From NCBI GenBank assembly GCA_963793095.1, contig CAWBYY010000002.1, positions 248,001 through 312,000 of the forward strand: a DNA stretch of 64,000 bases, written 5' to 3'. This DNA comes from CAVWDI01 sp963793095. GTDB taxonomy: Bacteria > Chloroflexota > Anaerolineae > Anaerolineales > UBA4823. How positions within the stretch are numbered: position 1 is the first letter of the stretch; each line of letters starts with the position of its first letter. The notes under the pieces are model-generated. The model did not search any database, was not told the DNA's origin, and was given only the letters and a program-made list of their open reading frames with translations. The translations under genes were made by a program, and so were the position numbers. Of the stretch, positions 56,102 through 64,000 are shown one piece after another.

Positions 56102-57382
56102 TCAAACCATGATGGTTTCATCCCGGTCGGGACCGACTGAGACAAAACCAACTTTCACTCCGACCAGCTCTTCAATTTTACGGATGTAATCCTGCGCCTC
56201 AACTGGGAGATCAGCGAAATTTTTAACATTACGGGTGGATTGTTTCCAGCCGGGCACTTCGATGTACTCCGGTTTGCAGGATTCCAGCCAGTGCGCATCG
56301 CCCTCCCAGTAGTGGCTCAAACTACTGCTTTTCTGATCAGACCTGTAGCCCACCCCGATTTTTATGCTTTCGAACGTATCCAGCACATCCAGTTTGGTGA
56401 GGGCTAGTTCATCCACGCCGTTTAACTGGGAGGTGAATTGGACAAGATCAGCATCGAACCAGCCGCACCTTCTCGGCCGGCCTGTAACCGTTCCAAACTC
56501 GTGTCCCTGCTGCTGGAGAATTTCGCTGGCTTCATCAAACAGCTCGGTAGGCATCGGGCCTCCACCAACTCTGGTTGTGTAAGCTTTCGCCACCCCGATA
56601 ACGCGTGTTATTTTTCCCGGGGGAATCCCAAGTCCTGCCGCTGCGCCTCCGGCAAGCGGGACGGAGGCGGTACAGAAAGGGTACGTCCCCCAGATATTAT
56701 CCAGTAAAGCCCCCTGGGCGCCTTCAAGCAATATATTTTTACCCGCTGCCAGTGATTCCTGGAGCAAACCGAAAGACTCGCGAACGAATTCTGCCAGTAT
56801 CTGGTACTGCTGGATTTTTTCAGCCAGGCATCTATCCGGTTCTAAGGGTTTGAGGCCAAATTCTTGAAATATGGGATTTTTGACTGAAAGTTGTGTCTGT
56901 ATCTTCTCTTTCAGGATGTATTCATCCCTGAAGTCAAACAGACGGATACCGTTATAACTTACCTTATCAGCGTAGGTTGGTCCAATGCCGCGCCGTGTGG
57001 TTCCGGTCTGGGATTTCCCCTTAGCTTTTTCATATATTGATTCCAGCATCGGATGCCAGGGCATTATTACGTTGCAGCGCGGCGAGACCCACAAGCGGTT
57101 GTCCAGCTGGATGCCCTTTGCCTGGATAGATTCGATTTCAGAGATCAGGGTGTTTAGATTGATAACAACCCCGGGTCCGATAATGCAAATGGTATCAGAA
57201 TTATAAAAACCGTTGGGTGTTAATCTCAATTTGAAGGTGCCGTATTGGTTAACAACAGTATGCCCGGCGTTATCCCCCCCGTTGAATCGTGCGACTATAT
57301 GGGCGTTCTGGGAAAGGATATCCACCATCTTCCCCTTCGCTTCGTCGCCCCACTGCGATCCAATGACTGCAGTAACGCTCAT
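56102..57382 (-). CDS. purA: Adenylosuccinate synthetase
   Basis: 426 residues. GSQWGDEAKGKMVDIL, the FNGGDNAGHTVV loop and the later TGRPRRCGWFDADLV are standard. It makes adenylosuccinate from IMP, aspartate and GTP. It works in the same branch as purB across the M28 gene. An AGGAT site precedes the ATG. It lies 47 bases after an epimerase gene and may be co-transcribed with it. Confidence 0.97.
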   Translation of the reverse strand: MSVTAVIGSQWGDEAKGKMVDILSQNAHIVARFNGGDNAGHTVVNQYGTFKLRLTPNGFYNSDTICIIGPGVVINLNTLISEIESIQAKGIQLDNRLWVSPRCNVIMPWHPMLESIYEKAKGKSQTGTTRRGIGPTYADKVSYNGIRLFDFRDEYILKEKIQTQLSVKNPIFQEFGLKPLEPDRCLAEKIQQYQILAEFVRESFGLLQESLAAGKNILLEGAQGALLDNIWGTYPFCTASVPLAGGAAAGLGIPPGKITRVIGVAKAYTTRVGGGPMPTELFDEASEILQQQGHEFGTVTGRPRRCGWFDADLVQFTSQLNGVDELALTKLDVLDTFESIKIGVGYRSDQKSSSLSHYWEGDAHWLESCKPEYIEVPGWKQSTRNVKNFADLPVEAQDYIRKIEELVGVKVGFVSVGPDRDETIMV

Positions 57383-57429
57383 ATTGAATCCTTTCTTTAT
57401 ATTGATAAATTGCCGGTATAAGGGTTGGA

Positions 57430-58380
57430 TTACTGCACAGAATTGGAGACCAGCTGAGGTTTAAAACGTTCATCACGCTCTATGGTCAATCTGATTCCAT
57501 CTGAAAGCGAGAAGTATGGTTTATATCCCAGTTTCTGACGCGCCAAAGTGATATCAGCGCACATCCGGGACACGCCGGGATCATTCTGTGGGTTTTTTAT
57601 TACCTCAACTTTTACACCGGTGACTTCAATAACCATTTGTACCAGGTCGCGAATGCTTGTCTCGTAACCGCTGCCGATATTAATCACCTGTTTATCCACG
57701 CCGGGTGCAGTTGAAGCGGCTATCATTGAATTGACAATATCATCGACGAATACATAATCACGCGTCTGCAGGCCGTCCCCGTGCATTACCAGAGTGCCGG
57801 AATGAGTGGCCTGCTTGAGGAAGTTCGGGATCACCGGGGGGTGGGATGGCGGAAGGCGTTGGCCGGGTCCATATGCGTTAAAGACACGTAAACATACAGT
57901 TTCAATTCCCCACAGATCACCAATCGAGCCAACATAATATTCAGCGGCTAATTTTGAAACCGCATAAGGTGATTTTGGATATGGGGTGGCGGCCTCCGTC
58001 AGCGGTTGTGCGGACTGGTTGCCGTAAACAGCCCCGGAAGAGATAAAAACGACCCGGCGCACGCCCACATCCCGCATCGCTTCCATCAGGCTAACTGTTC
58101 CCCCTACGTTGGTCGCATTGTACTCGCGTGGATAAAGGATGGACTCCGGAACTGCCACCCGGGCTGCCAGGTGGTACACGCAGTCCACATCCTGCAATAG
58201 AGTCCAGAGTTTGGGGCGGTCATTTACATCGCCCCGGGTGAATAGGATATCAGGCGAGAGTACATTTTTATCCCCCGCTGACAGGTCATCCAAACCGCGC
58301 ACCTGGTGACCTTCCTTAACCAGGTTGTTGGCTAAATGTGACCCCAAAAAACCGGCAGCGCCGGTGATAAGAAAATTCAT
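57430..58380 (-). CDS. NAD-dependent sugar-nucleotide epimerase/dehydratase
   Basis: 316 residues of the extended SDR family. GAAGFLGSHLANNLV (Gly-rich NAD motif) and YAVSKLAAEYY (Tyr-x3-Lys) are present, with ISSGAVYGNQ upstream and the FNAYGPGQRLPPSHPPVIPN substrate loop. UDP-glucose 4-epimerase-like or another sugar epimerase. It sits before purA without an obvious link. Confidence 0.9.
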   Translation of the reverse strand: MNFLITGAAGFLGSHLANNLVKEGHQVRGLDDLSAGDKNVLSPDILFTRGDVNDRPKLWTLLQDVDCVYHLAARVAVPESILYPREYNATNVGGTVSLMEAMRDVGVRRVVFISSGAVYGNQSAQPLTEAATPYPKSPYAVSKLAAEYYVGSIGDLWGIETVCLRVFNAYGPGQRLPPSHPPVIPNFLKQATHSGTLVMHGDGLQTRDYVFVDDIVNSMIAASTAPGVDKQVINIGSGYETSIRDLVQMVIEVTGVKVEVIKNPQNDPGVSRMCADITLARQKLGYKPYFSLSDGIRLTIERDERFKPQLVSNSVQ

Positions 58381-58559
58381 GCGGACCGTTCTTCACTCAA
58401 GATATGAAAATCAACTAATTATAGCATGCCTGGCTGGATGGATGATCTGTGATTCAATCCGCGACTCTGATGCTAACGTCCACCTTTTACCGGGGTACGT
58501 CCCCTGAATTTTTATTTAAGCATGCTCTAAGTTGGGCATAAGATTAAATTCAGTCTGGC

Positions 58560-59849
58560 GTGTTACAATCACGCGCTGTGGATTTTGTCAATTTTAGCGG
58601 CAGATTTATTCGTCTCTTTTTCGTTATAACCCTGGGGCTGGTTTTACTGGGGAGCAGCAATATAGCCTCTGAGGATAGGGTCGAACGTGTGCGCGCCTTA
58701 ACGTGTGGGATTGAGTTCGACTACCTCGGGTGGACAGTGAATGCGTTGGGGTTGAAATTTACGCACTCCTCTCAGGGGATAAGCCATTACATAAAAAATG
58801 ATCAGCAGATCCAGTTTATTTATGATTACCTGAACCTGATAACCGGAATTCATCAAAAAGAGCGTGAGTTGCAGTCGATTTTTGCAGACCCGAGTATTAT
58901 TGACCCCCTGACCGCTTCAAAAGACATTAAAAGTGAACTTTCCCGTCTTTATGATCAGCGCAGTCTCTCTGCCCCTGTGACGGAGGAAGTGCTGCAGGGA
59001 CAAATGCGCCGGGTTATCGCTGACCTGGGAATAGGACTGGGAGGGCATACTTTTCCACCGGTTCTTTACCACAACACACCGCTTCCATATGCATTAATTG
59101 TAAGCCCGCGTGATATTATCCGGCAGGATGCGGATATCTCTTTAATTCCCGGTTTATCTTTGGAAGAACAGGTTGCTCTGGAGGAAGAAGTAGATCGTGA
59201 ACTGGATGTCTCATCCCTGGTGGTGCCCATTGGTGGGGTTGGAGTTTATCCCACCATGGTTCAAGAGACCAACAATCTGGTCTGGTTGAGCGAAGTTGTG
59301 GCGCACGAGTGGGTGCACAATTTCTTAACCTTGCGTCCATTGGGGATCAATTACTTCTCAAGTCCTGAATTAAGGGTGATGAATGAGACCACGGCTTCAA
59401 TCGCCGGAAAGGAAATCGGGCTGGCGCTGCTGGAAAGGTTCTATCCGGAATTGGTGCCGCCTGCCCCTCCAGAGGAGAGTCGGGAGCCCCAGGAACCAGC
59501 TGAACCGCCTGCGTTTGATTTCCGAAGCGAGATGCACGAAACACGCTTGAAGGTTGACGAACTTCTGGCTGAGGGGCAGGTTGAAGAAGCGGAGGCGTAC
59601 ATGGAAGCACGGCGTGAGTCCTTCTGGGATCATGGCTACCAGATCCGTAAGTTGAACCAGGCATATTTTGCATTTTACGGCGCTTATGCAGATGAACCGG
59701 GCGGACCGGCAGGCGCAGCAGAAGATCCGGTCGGGGAAGCCGTCAGGAAACTTCGGGAACAAAGCCCCTCCCTGGCGGCTTTTATCAACCGCATGTCATG
59801 GCTGTATAAATTCGAACAGCTGGAGCGTGTTGTTAGCGATAGCGCTTAA
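58560..59849 (+). CDS. Uncharacterised secreted protein with HEXXH zinc motif
   Basis: 429 residues from GTG 58560 (a second GTG at 58578 is possible). One signal-like segment (LFFVITLGLVLLGSSNIA) is followed by a mostly helical body. HEWVHNFL near residue 249 is an HExxH zinc-protease motif, and NETTASIAGKEIG about 24 residues on provides a Glu like the third ligand of gluzincins. A Pro/Glu-rich stretch (PPEESREPQEPAEPP) comes at about 305. I do not recognise the family. It is likely a membrane-anchored peptidase. Confidence 0.75.
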   Translation: MLQSRAVDFVNFSGRFIRLFFVITLGLVLLGSSNIASEDRVERVRALTCGIEFDYLGWTVNALGLKFTHSSQGISHYIKNDQQIQFIYDYLNLITGIHQKERELQSIFADPSIIDPLTASKDIKSELSRLYDQRSLSAPVTEEVLQGQMRRVIADLGIGLGGHTFPPVLYHNTPLPYALIVSPRDIIRQDADISLIPGLSLEEQVALEEEVDRELDVSSLVVPIGGVGVYPTMVQETNNLVWLSEVVAHEWVHNFLTLRPLGINYFSSPELRVMNETTASIAGKEIGLALLERFYPELVPPAPPEESREPQEPAEPPAFDFRSEMHETRLKVDELLAEGQVEEAEAYMEARRESFWDHGYQIRKLNQAYFAFYGAYADEPGGPAGAAEDPVGEAVRKLREQSPSLAAFINRMSWLYKFEQLERVVSDSA

Positions 59850-59903
59850 AATTGTTGGTAAAATGATAATATATATCCAAATTGTAGAAGGAGAATTTAA
59901 CAG

Positions 59904-61235
59904 GTGAAATTCAGGTTTTTTATTGCTCTACTGATTGGAGTTTTACTGCTGGCTGCATGTTCGCAGGCTGCACAAGTGTCAGAAGATTCTGGAGTTGTGG
60001 AAGCGACAGAACAACCGCAGGATCAGGAACCGGTTCAAAAAGAAGGTTCTGAAGATGAGGGAGGCAAGCAAAGCGATTCAGGGGATGGAGAGTCTCAGCC
60101 TTTACAAGCCCTTTCTTTGGATTCATCCAAAGAAAGCCTGGTCTCAAGTGAGGGCTGCCGGGAAAACGAACCGCTTGCAATCGCTTATGAGGTCCTTTCG
60201 CCCCCAACTGATAATGATTGGATTTTGGGACCGGATGACGCGCTTGTGACGATAATCGAATACGGCGATTTTCAGTGACCGGGCTGTGCAGCAGTTGCGC
60301 CCGTGATGGCGCAAATCGAGCAAGATTATTCTGGAGATGTGAGAGTTATATACCGTCATTTTCCTTTAAGCTCTCATGACAAGGCTAAAATCGCGGTCCG
60401 GGCTTCGGAAGCGGCTGGAATACAGGGAAAATTCTGGGAAATGCACGACCTGCTTTTTGAAAAACTGCCTGAATGGAAGAGCTTTTCGGAGGATGAATTC
60501 GCCCGGTGGGTAGTATCACAGGCAGCCGAGCTCGGATTGGATGAAGGTCAATTTTCCGAGGATATGAACGGCCAGGAACTCAAGGATCTGGCAGACCAGG
60601 CCTGGGAAACCGGTTCCCAGTTTCTCCCCGGCACGCCGTTTATTATTGTGAATGGGCAGCCCTACCAGGGTGGTTTGAGCTATGAAGGTATTTCGTCATT
60701 TATAGATTTCAAATTATTTGAAGACGATAACCGCTTAGACTGTCCTGAAATGGCTATTAATCCTCAGAAAAAATATACAGCCACCATTGAAACAGAAAAA
60801 GGGGACATCGAGATCGAACTGTTTGCGGATCAAGCCCCGCTTGCTGTCAACAGCTTTTTATACCTGGCAAAAAATGGCTGGTTTGATGATGTGATTTTCC
60901 ACCGGGTTATCCCAGGTTTTGTTGCTCAAACAGGTGACCCTACCGGAACCGGCATGGGCGGCCCTGGATATGAATTTGATAACGAAATTATTCCCGAATT
61001 GAAATTTGACAAACCCGGTGTGGTGGGTATGGCGAACTCGGGACCCAATACAAATGGAAGCCAGTTTTTCATTACCTACGGAGAAACACCTCACCTTGAC
61101 GGCAGCTATACCATCTTCGGTCAGGTCATTTCCGGGATGGATGTGGTGGAGAACCTGACCCAGAGAGACCCCTCCAAGCCCGGCGATCTGCCTGCGGGTG
61201 ATCTTATCTTGAGCGTCAAAATTGTAGAGAGCTGA
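59904..61235 (+). CDS. Candidate selenoprotein: DsbA-like thioredoxin/cyclophilin fusion lipoprotein
   Basis: 443 residues read through an in-frame TGA (60276-60278). It starts at GTG 59904, with AAGGAG 10 bases upstream. A lipoprotein signal ends in LLLAAC (Cys19). A Glu/Gln-rich linker precedes the DsbA-type domain, where EYGDFQ is followed by TGA and then PGC: the stop lies exactly at the first Cys of CxxC, giving Sec125-Pro-Gly-Cys128. The cis-Pro loop LPGTPFIIVNG and YRHFPL are kept. The cyclophilin domain is at about 291-440 (FHRVIPGFVAQTGD, GSQFFITYGETPHLDG). Both sides are in the same frame, unlike the frameshifted genes in this window. A SECIS-like hairpin follows the TGA. Without Sec decoding, only a 124-residue lipoprotein would be made. 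A TGC/TGT to TGA sequencing error is the main alternative. Confidence 0.82.
60295..60314 (+). promoter_or_regulatory. Bacterial SECIS-like stem-loop
   Basis: A perfect 7-bp stem, TTGCGCC (60295-60301) with GGCGCAA (60308-60314), has the 6-base loop CGTGAT. The loop starts 23 bases after the TGA. From memory of the bacterial SECIS consensus, the apical loop lies about 16-37 bases after TGA and has a G in its first two positions; here G is second. SelB would bind this hairpin to insert selenocysteine. Confidence 0.72.
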
Positions 61236-61248
61236 AGAGATAATCGAA

Positions 61249-62487
61249 TTGATCAGGGAACCGAATAAAAACGACTGGTTAACAATTATCCAGTTGGTTT
61301 TTAGCGTCGTTGCCATCCTTGGATTTTGGGCGCTGGCTCTGGCATTGTTAGTTTTTGGTATTTTCAGCCCGGTAGATTTTCAAGGCGGCAACCTGGAAAA
61401 ACTATCCCTGTACATTTTCGCGGCGGGGAGCGCTGCGGTTGGTCTTTTAGTGGTGCCCTCTGCGGTTTATTCATTCAACAGGATTTCAGGAAGAGATATT
61501 GCGGTTGGCTTCCCTGACCGGTGGTGGCTGCGCCCAACTATCCTGATTTTGGCTCTGCCGGCAGTCCTGTTGCTCGGGCACCTGGCTGCCCGACAGGGTT
61601 CTTTTGGACTGTTGTTGTTGCCGTTCTTCCATATTCTGGCGGTTGGGTTACCAGTATTGTGGTTTCTTTATTTAGGTGTTCGCGGCCTTCCACTTGGCTC
61701 GCAGCAAAGAAGGTGGGGGGTATTCGACAGCGGTCTGGTTTTGGGGCCAATCATGATTATGCTGGTTGAAGTAATCTTGTTAGTTGTGATGATCCTTGTT
61801 ATTGGGTTGTTTCTAATCAACCAACCGGACCTTTTAAGAGAGTTGTTTAGAGACATTGAGGGGCTGGTGAATTCAAACGCAGATCCCGATCAAATTATTA
61901 CTGAGCTGCGTCCTTACCTCTTGAATCCAGCGGTTATTTTCCTGGTTTTTTTGTTCGCAGCCTTACTCGTTCCGCTGGTTGAAGAGGCTCTGAAGCCGGT
62001 CGGGGTGTGGTTGTTGATAAACCGGGGTATCTCTCCGGCGGAAGGATTTACTGCTGGACTGATTAGCGGCGCAGGGTATGCTTTTTTTGAAAGCTTGGCG
62101 CTTACCAGCGCTGCCGAGGAATGGATGATGGTTGTCGTCGCCCGTATTGGCACTGCTGTGATTCATATCCTAACAGCAGGTTTAATGGGTTGGGCCATGG
62201 TCTATTCATGGAGATACAGCAGTTACCTCCGGCTGGGTTTTACGTATCTGGGCGTAGTTTGTTTGCATGGATTGTGGAATGGGCTCACCTTATTGATGGT
62301 GCTGGCTTTTATAATTGAAGAATCGAATCCGGTTTCAGAAATCTATTTTGGAGTACCAGCAATTGGCGGCCTAGCCCCGTTTTTGTTGGGAATGCTGAGC
62401 CTTACGGCTTTTCTGGCCTTGTTGTGGGTCAACAGATATCTTAACAAAGTTTATCGGGAAGAGGGTAGTCCGGGTGGGGCATTGTAA
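61249..62487 (+). CDS. PrsW family intramembrane metalloprotease-like protein
   Basis: 412 residues with about nine membrane segments. The PrsW Glu-Glu motif is in LVEEALKPVGVWLLI, followed by GYAFFESLALTS and the His-containing CLHGLWNGL. In Bacillus PrsW cuts an anti-sigma factor. It starts at a TTG 13 bases after the selenoprotein gene; the exact start is uncertain. Shared transcript with the selenoprotein is likely. Confidence 0.87.
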   Translation: MIREPNKNDWLTIIQLVFSVVAILGFWALALALLVFGIFSPVDFQGGNLEKLSLYIFAAGSAAVGLLVVPSAVYSFNRISGRDIAVGFPDRWWLRPTILILALPAVLLLGHLAARQGSFGLLLLPFFHILAVGLPVLWFLYLGVRGLPLGSQQRRWGVFDSGLVLGPIMIMLVEVILLVVMILVIGLFLINQPDLLRELFRDIEGLVNSNADPDQIITELRPYLLNPAVIFLVFLFAALLVPLVEEALKPVGVWLLINRGISPAEGFTAGLISGAGYAFFESLALTSAAEEWMMVVVARIGTAVIHILTAGLMGWAMVYSWRYSSYLRLGFTYLGVVCLHGLWNGLTLLMVLAFIIEESNPVSEIYFGVPAIGGLAPFLLGMLSLTAFLALLWVNRYLNKVYREEGSPGGAL

Positions 62488-62489
62488 GG

Positions 62490-62520
62490 TTGAAAAGGTT
62501 CTTAAAAAGCGTGCTATAAT
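62490..62520 (+). promoter_or_regulatory. Predicted promoter of the DedA gene
   Basis: A perfect TATAAT (62515-62520) with an extended TGC just before it. TTGAAA at 62490-62495 is 19 bases upstream, somewhat far. The ATG follows 54 bases later. Confidence 0.5.
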
Positions 62521-62574
62521 CCCCCCGCTGTTTCAGAAGAAGTTACCTTACAGAAATAACCATCATAACAATCC

Positions 62575-63246
62575 ATGGATATCATTTCATCTCTTGTCGA
62601 TTTAATTCTGCACCTTGACAAACATTTAAGCGTGATTATTCAGAATTACGGGACCTGGACATACCTGATTCTGTTCGCGATCATATTTATGGAGACTGGT
62701 CTGGTTGTTACGCCATTTCTACCCGGAGACTCGCTGTTATTTGCGGCAGGGACCTTTGCCTCGCCGGCGTTGGGTTCAGCTTTAAATATTTTCATTCTGT
62801 GGATATTGCTGGTCGCGGCTGCAATCATCGGCGATACCGTGAACTATTGGATCGGGCATTATATCGGGCCGAGGGCATTCAGCGGTGAAATCCGCTTTCT
62901 CAAGAAAGATTATCTTGACCGAACCCATGAATTTTATGAAAAACATGGCGGCAAGACGATTATTTTAGCCCGGTTTGTGCCGATTGTAAGGACTTTTGCG
63001 CCTTTTGTCGCTGGAGTTGGTGAGATGAGTTACGGGCGCTTTCTTACTTATAATGTGGTGGGAGGATTTTTGTGGGTGAGTATCTTTACACTTGGGGGTT
63101 ATTTCTTTGGTAATCTAACGTTTGTTCAAGAGAATTTTACACTTGTTGTCGTGGCAATAATCATTATTTCGGTTTTACCGGCAGTTTACGAAATTATCAA
63201 AGAAAGGCTCAAGAGGCCATCAGAAGCTGAGGCTTCTGATTATTAA
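62575..63246 (+). CDS. DedA family membrane protein
   Basis: 223 residues. FMETGLVVTPFLPGDSLLFA and GGKTIILARFVPIVRTFAPF are signature DedA stretches, with four or more membrane segments. Members are proposed lipid scramblases or transporters for undecaprenyl phosphate. Its end overlaps the end of acpS by 4 bases on the opposite strand. Confidence 0.93.
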   Translation: MDIISSLVDLILHLDKHLSVIIQNYGTWTYLILFAIIFMETGLVVTPFLPGDSLLFAAGTFASPALGSALNIFILWILLVAAAIIGDTVNYWIGHYIGPRAFSGEIRFLKKDYLDRTHEFYEKHGGKTIILARFVPIVRTFAPFVAGVGEMSYGRFLTYNVVGGFLWVSIFTLGGYFFGNLTFVQENFTLVVVAIIIISVLPAVYEIIKERLKRPSEAEASDY

Positions 63247-63623
63247 TAACAAGCCGGGGTAATTGCAACCGCTACTGCAACCGCATAAGAATGGGAATGG
63301 CTCAAGCTAATTGACCACTGTTCAAGATGTAACTTGTCAGCAATAACAGCCGCGTGGCCAGTCAGATACAGTTCCGGTTTACCAGCAGCCCCCCTGAGGA
63401 TTTCTATCTCTTTCCAGTTAACCGGACCTATACCTGTTCCTAGCGCTTTTGCGACAGCCTCTTTTGCAGCAAATCGTGCTGCCAGCGAGGCGGTTTTATC
63501 CCCGACCTCCCGTAATTCTCCTGGAGTAAAAATACGGTCCAGAAAGCTCTGCCCATGGTTTTCAATTGCTTTGGAGAGGCGAGCAATTTCTACAATATCA
63601 ATTCCAGTGGCCAAGTTGTTCAT
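63243..63623 (-). CDS. acpS: Holo-[acyl-carrier-protein] synthase
   Basis: 126 residues. The conserved Asp in GIDIVEIARL and the Glu in ARFAAKEAVAKALGTG bind magnesium; SISLSHSHSYAVAVA is the usual ending. It transfers phosphopantetheine from CoA to acyl carrier protein. It starts 9 bases after the M16 peptidase gene, so one operon is likely. Confidence 0.95.
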   Translation of the reverse strand: MNNLATGIDIVEIARLSKAIENHGQSFLDRIFTPGELREVGDKTASLAARFAAKEAVAKALGTGIGPVNWKEIEILRGAAGKPELYLTGHAAVIADKLHLEQWSISLSHSHSYAVAVAVAITPACY

Positions 63624-63632
63624 CTGTTGGAT

Positions 63633-64000
63633 TCAGGGGCCTGCAACTGCGATTGCCAGGCATTCCGGCGAGAGGAACTTTTGAGCAGCTTCCAGTATGT
63701 TTTCAGCTGTTACACCCTGAATGAGCTCAGGATATTCGCGGTAATAATTCAATCCCAACTGGTATCTTTCGAGGTTAATTATTGCAGCAGCCACGCCTGC
63801 GTTGCTTTCAAGTGAGAGCGGCAGCCGTCCAATGAAATTCGATTTGCTGTCGTTCAGTTCTTCTTCACTGACCTTTTCGCTTATAAATCGTTCGATTTCA
63901 GTACGGATAAGTTTAATCGTTTTGTCGACATTATCGGGCGAGACTCCTGCTGAAACATACCATGGACCTGGTCCCAATCCGCCGCTCAAACTGCTGCTGA
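63633..64000 (-). CDS. M16 (insulinase) family peptidase, C-terminal part
   Basis: Open to the right edge; only the last 122 residues are in the window. PWYVSAGVSPDNVDKTIKLI and VSEEELNDSKSNFIGRLPLS are typical of the inactive second half of M16 peptidases. The catalytic HxxEH would lie outside the window, so activity cannot be judged. Confidence 0.88.
   Translation of the reverse strand, partial: SSSLSGGLGPGPWYVSAGVSPDNVDKTIKLIRTEIERFISEKVSEEELNDSKSNFIGRLPLSLESNAGVAAAIINLERYQLGLNYYREYPELIQGVTAENILEAAQKFLSPECLAIAVAGP

Noticed and set aside
60280..60303. Alternative hairpin CGGGC/GCCCG immediately after the TGA
   Set aside because: Its stem begins one base after the TGA and the loop is large, which fits the SECIS layout less well than the hairpin at 60295-60314.
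1..64000. tRNA, rRNA and CRISPR arrays
   Set aside because: Intergenic regions were read for tRNA T-loop patterns and regularly spaced repeats; none was convincing. A covariance-model search could still find a missed RNA.

Overview
The window looks like a piece of a Chloroflexota chromosome, most likely class Anaerolineae. This is inferred from the gene mix: Thr/Pro-rich secreted proteins, several orphan sugar-type solute-binding lipoproteins, VanW, LCP, PrsW and bactofilin genes, three tandem M42 peptidases, a T-box on serS, and no outer-membrane lipopolysaccharide genes. Gene density is high and base composition is moderate. No rRNA, tRNA, CRISPR array, integrase or intact insertion sequence was seen. 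Several genes are broken by single-base indels, mostly in homopolymers, which looks more like sequencing or assembly error than decay.

Positions 1-14134 are catabolic. A leftward operon carries a family III CoA-transferase, FdrA, a nitrilase-family hydrolase and a DUF1116 protein that runs off the left edge. The divergent operon carries a three-subunit molybdenum hydroxylase (xanthine dehydrogenase family) and a cyclase-family hydrolase. Together they suggest breakdown of an N-heterocycle through a carbamoylated intermediate such as oxalurate. A converging operon holds a DUF35 protein, a thiolase-fold protein without catalytic cysteines, and a GNAT-like protein. A homocysteine methyltransferase / methylenetetrahydrofolate reductase fusion follows.

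Positions 14230-20700 carry SbcC, a PIG-L deacetylase, a small membrane protein, a hypothetical protein and two decayed loci. Positions 20992-29120 are one co-directional run: a CDP-alcohol phosphotransferase, a flippase-like protein, a small membrane protein, GTP cyclohydrolase II, a RibD-like reductase, a zinc-less MDR dehydrogenase, a lipoprotein, an atypical PTPS/QueD-fold protein, a glycosyltransferase and a methyltransferase. It has the shape of an uncharacterised pteridine or pyrimidine pathway.

Positions 29440-36967 hold VanW, a Trm112-like protein, serS with a T-box leader, lysS, greA and a second PIG-L gene. Positions 37132-50837 are mostly cell-envelope genes: LCP, three M42 peptidases, a LysM/M23 hydrolase, a phosphonate-type ABC transporter and three solute-binding lipoproteins. 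Positions 50849-64000 hold housekeeping genes (rnhA, bactofilin, fabI, a DNA glycosylase, purB, purA, acpS), peptidases and a sugar-nucleotide epimerase.

The most notable item is at 59904-61235. A DsbA-like/cyclophilin fusion lipoprotein has an in-frame TGA exactly at the first cysteine position of its CxxC motif (Sec-Pro-Gly-Cys). A perfect 7-bp hairpin with a 6-nt loop starts 16 nt after the TGA, as expected for a bacterial SECIS element. It is a strong selenoprotein candidate.
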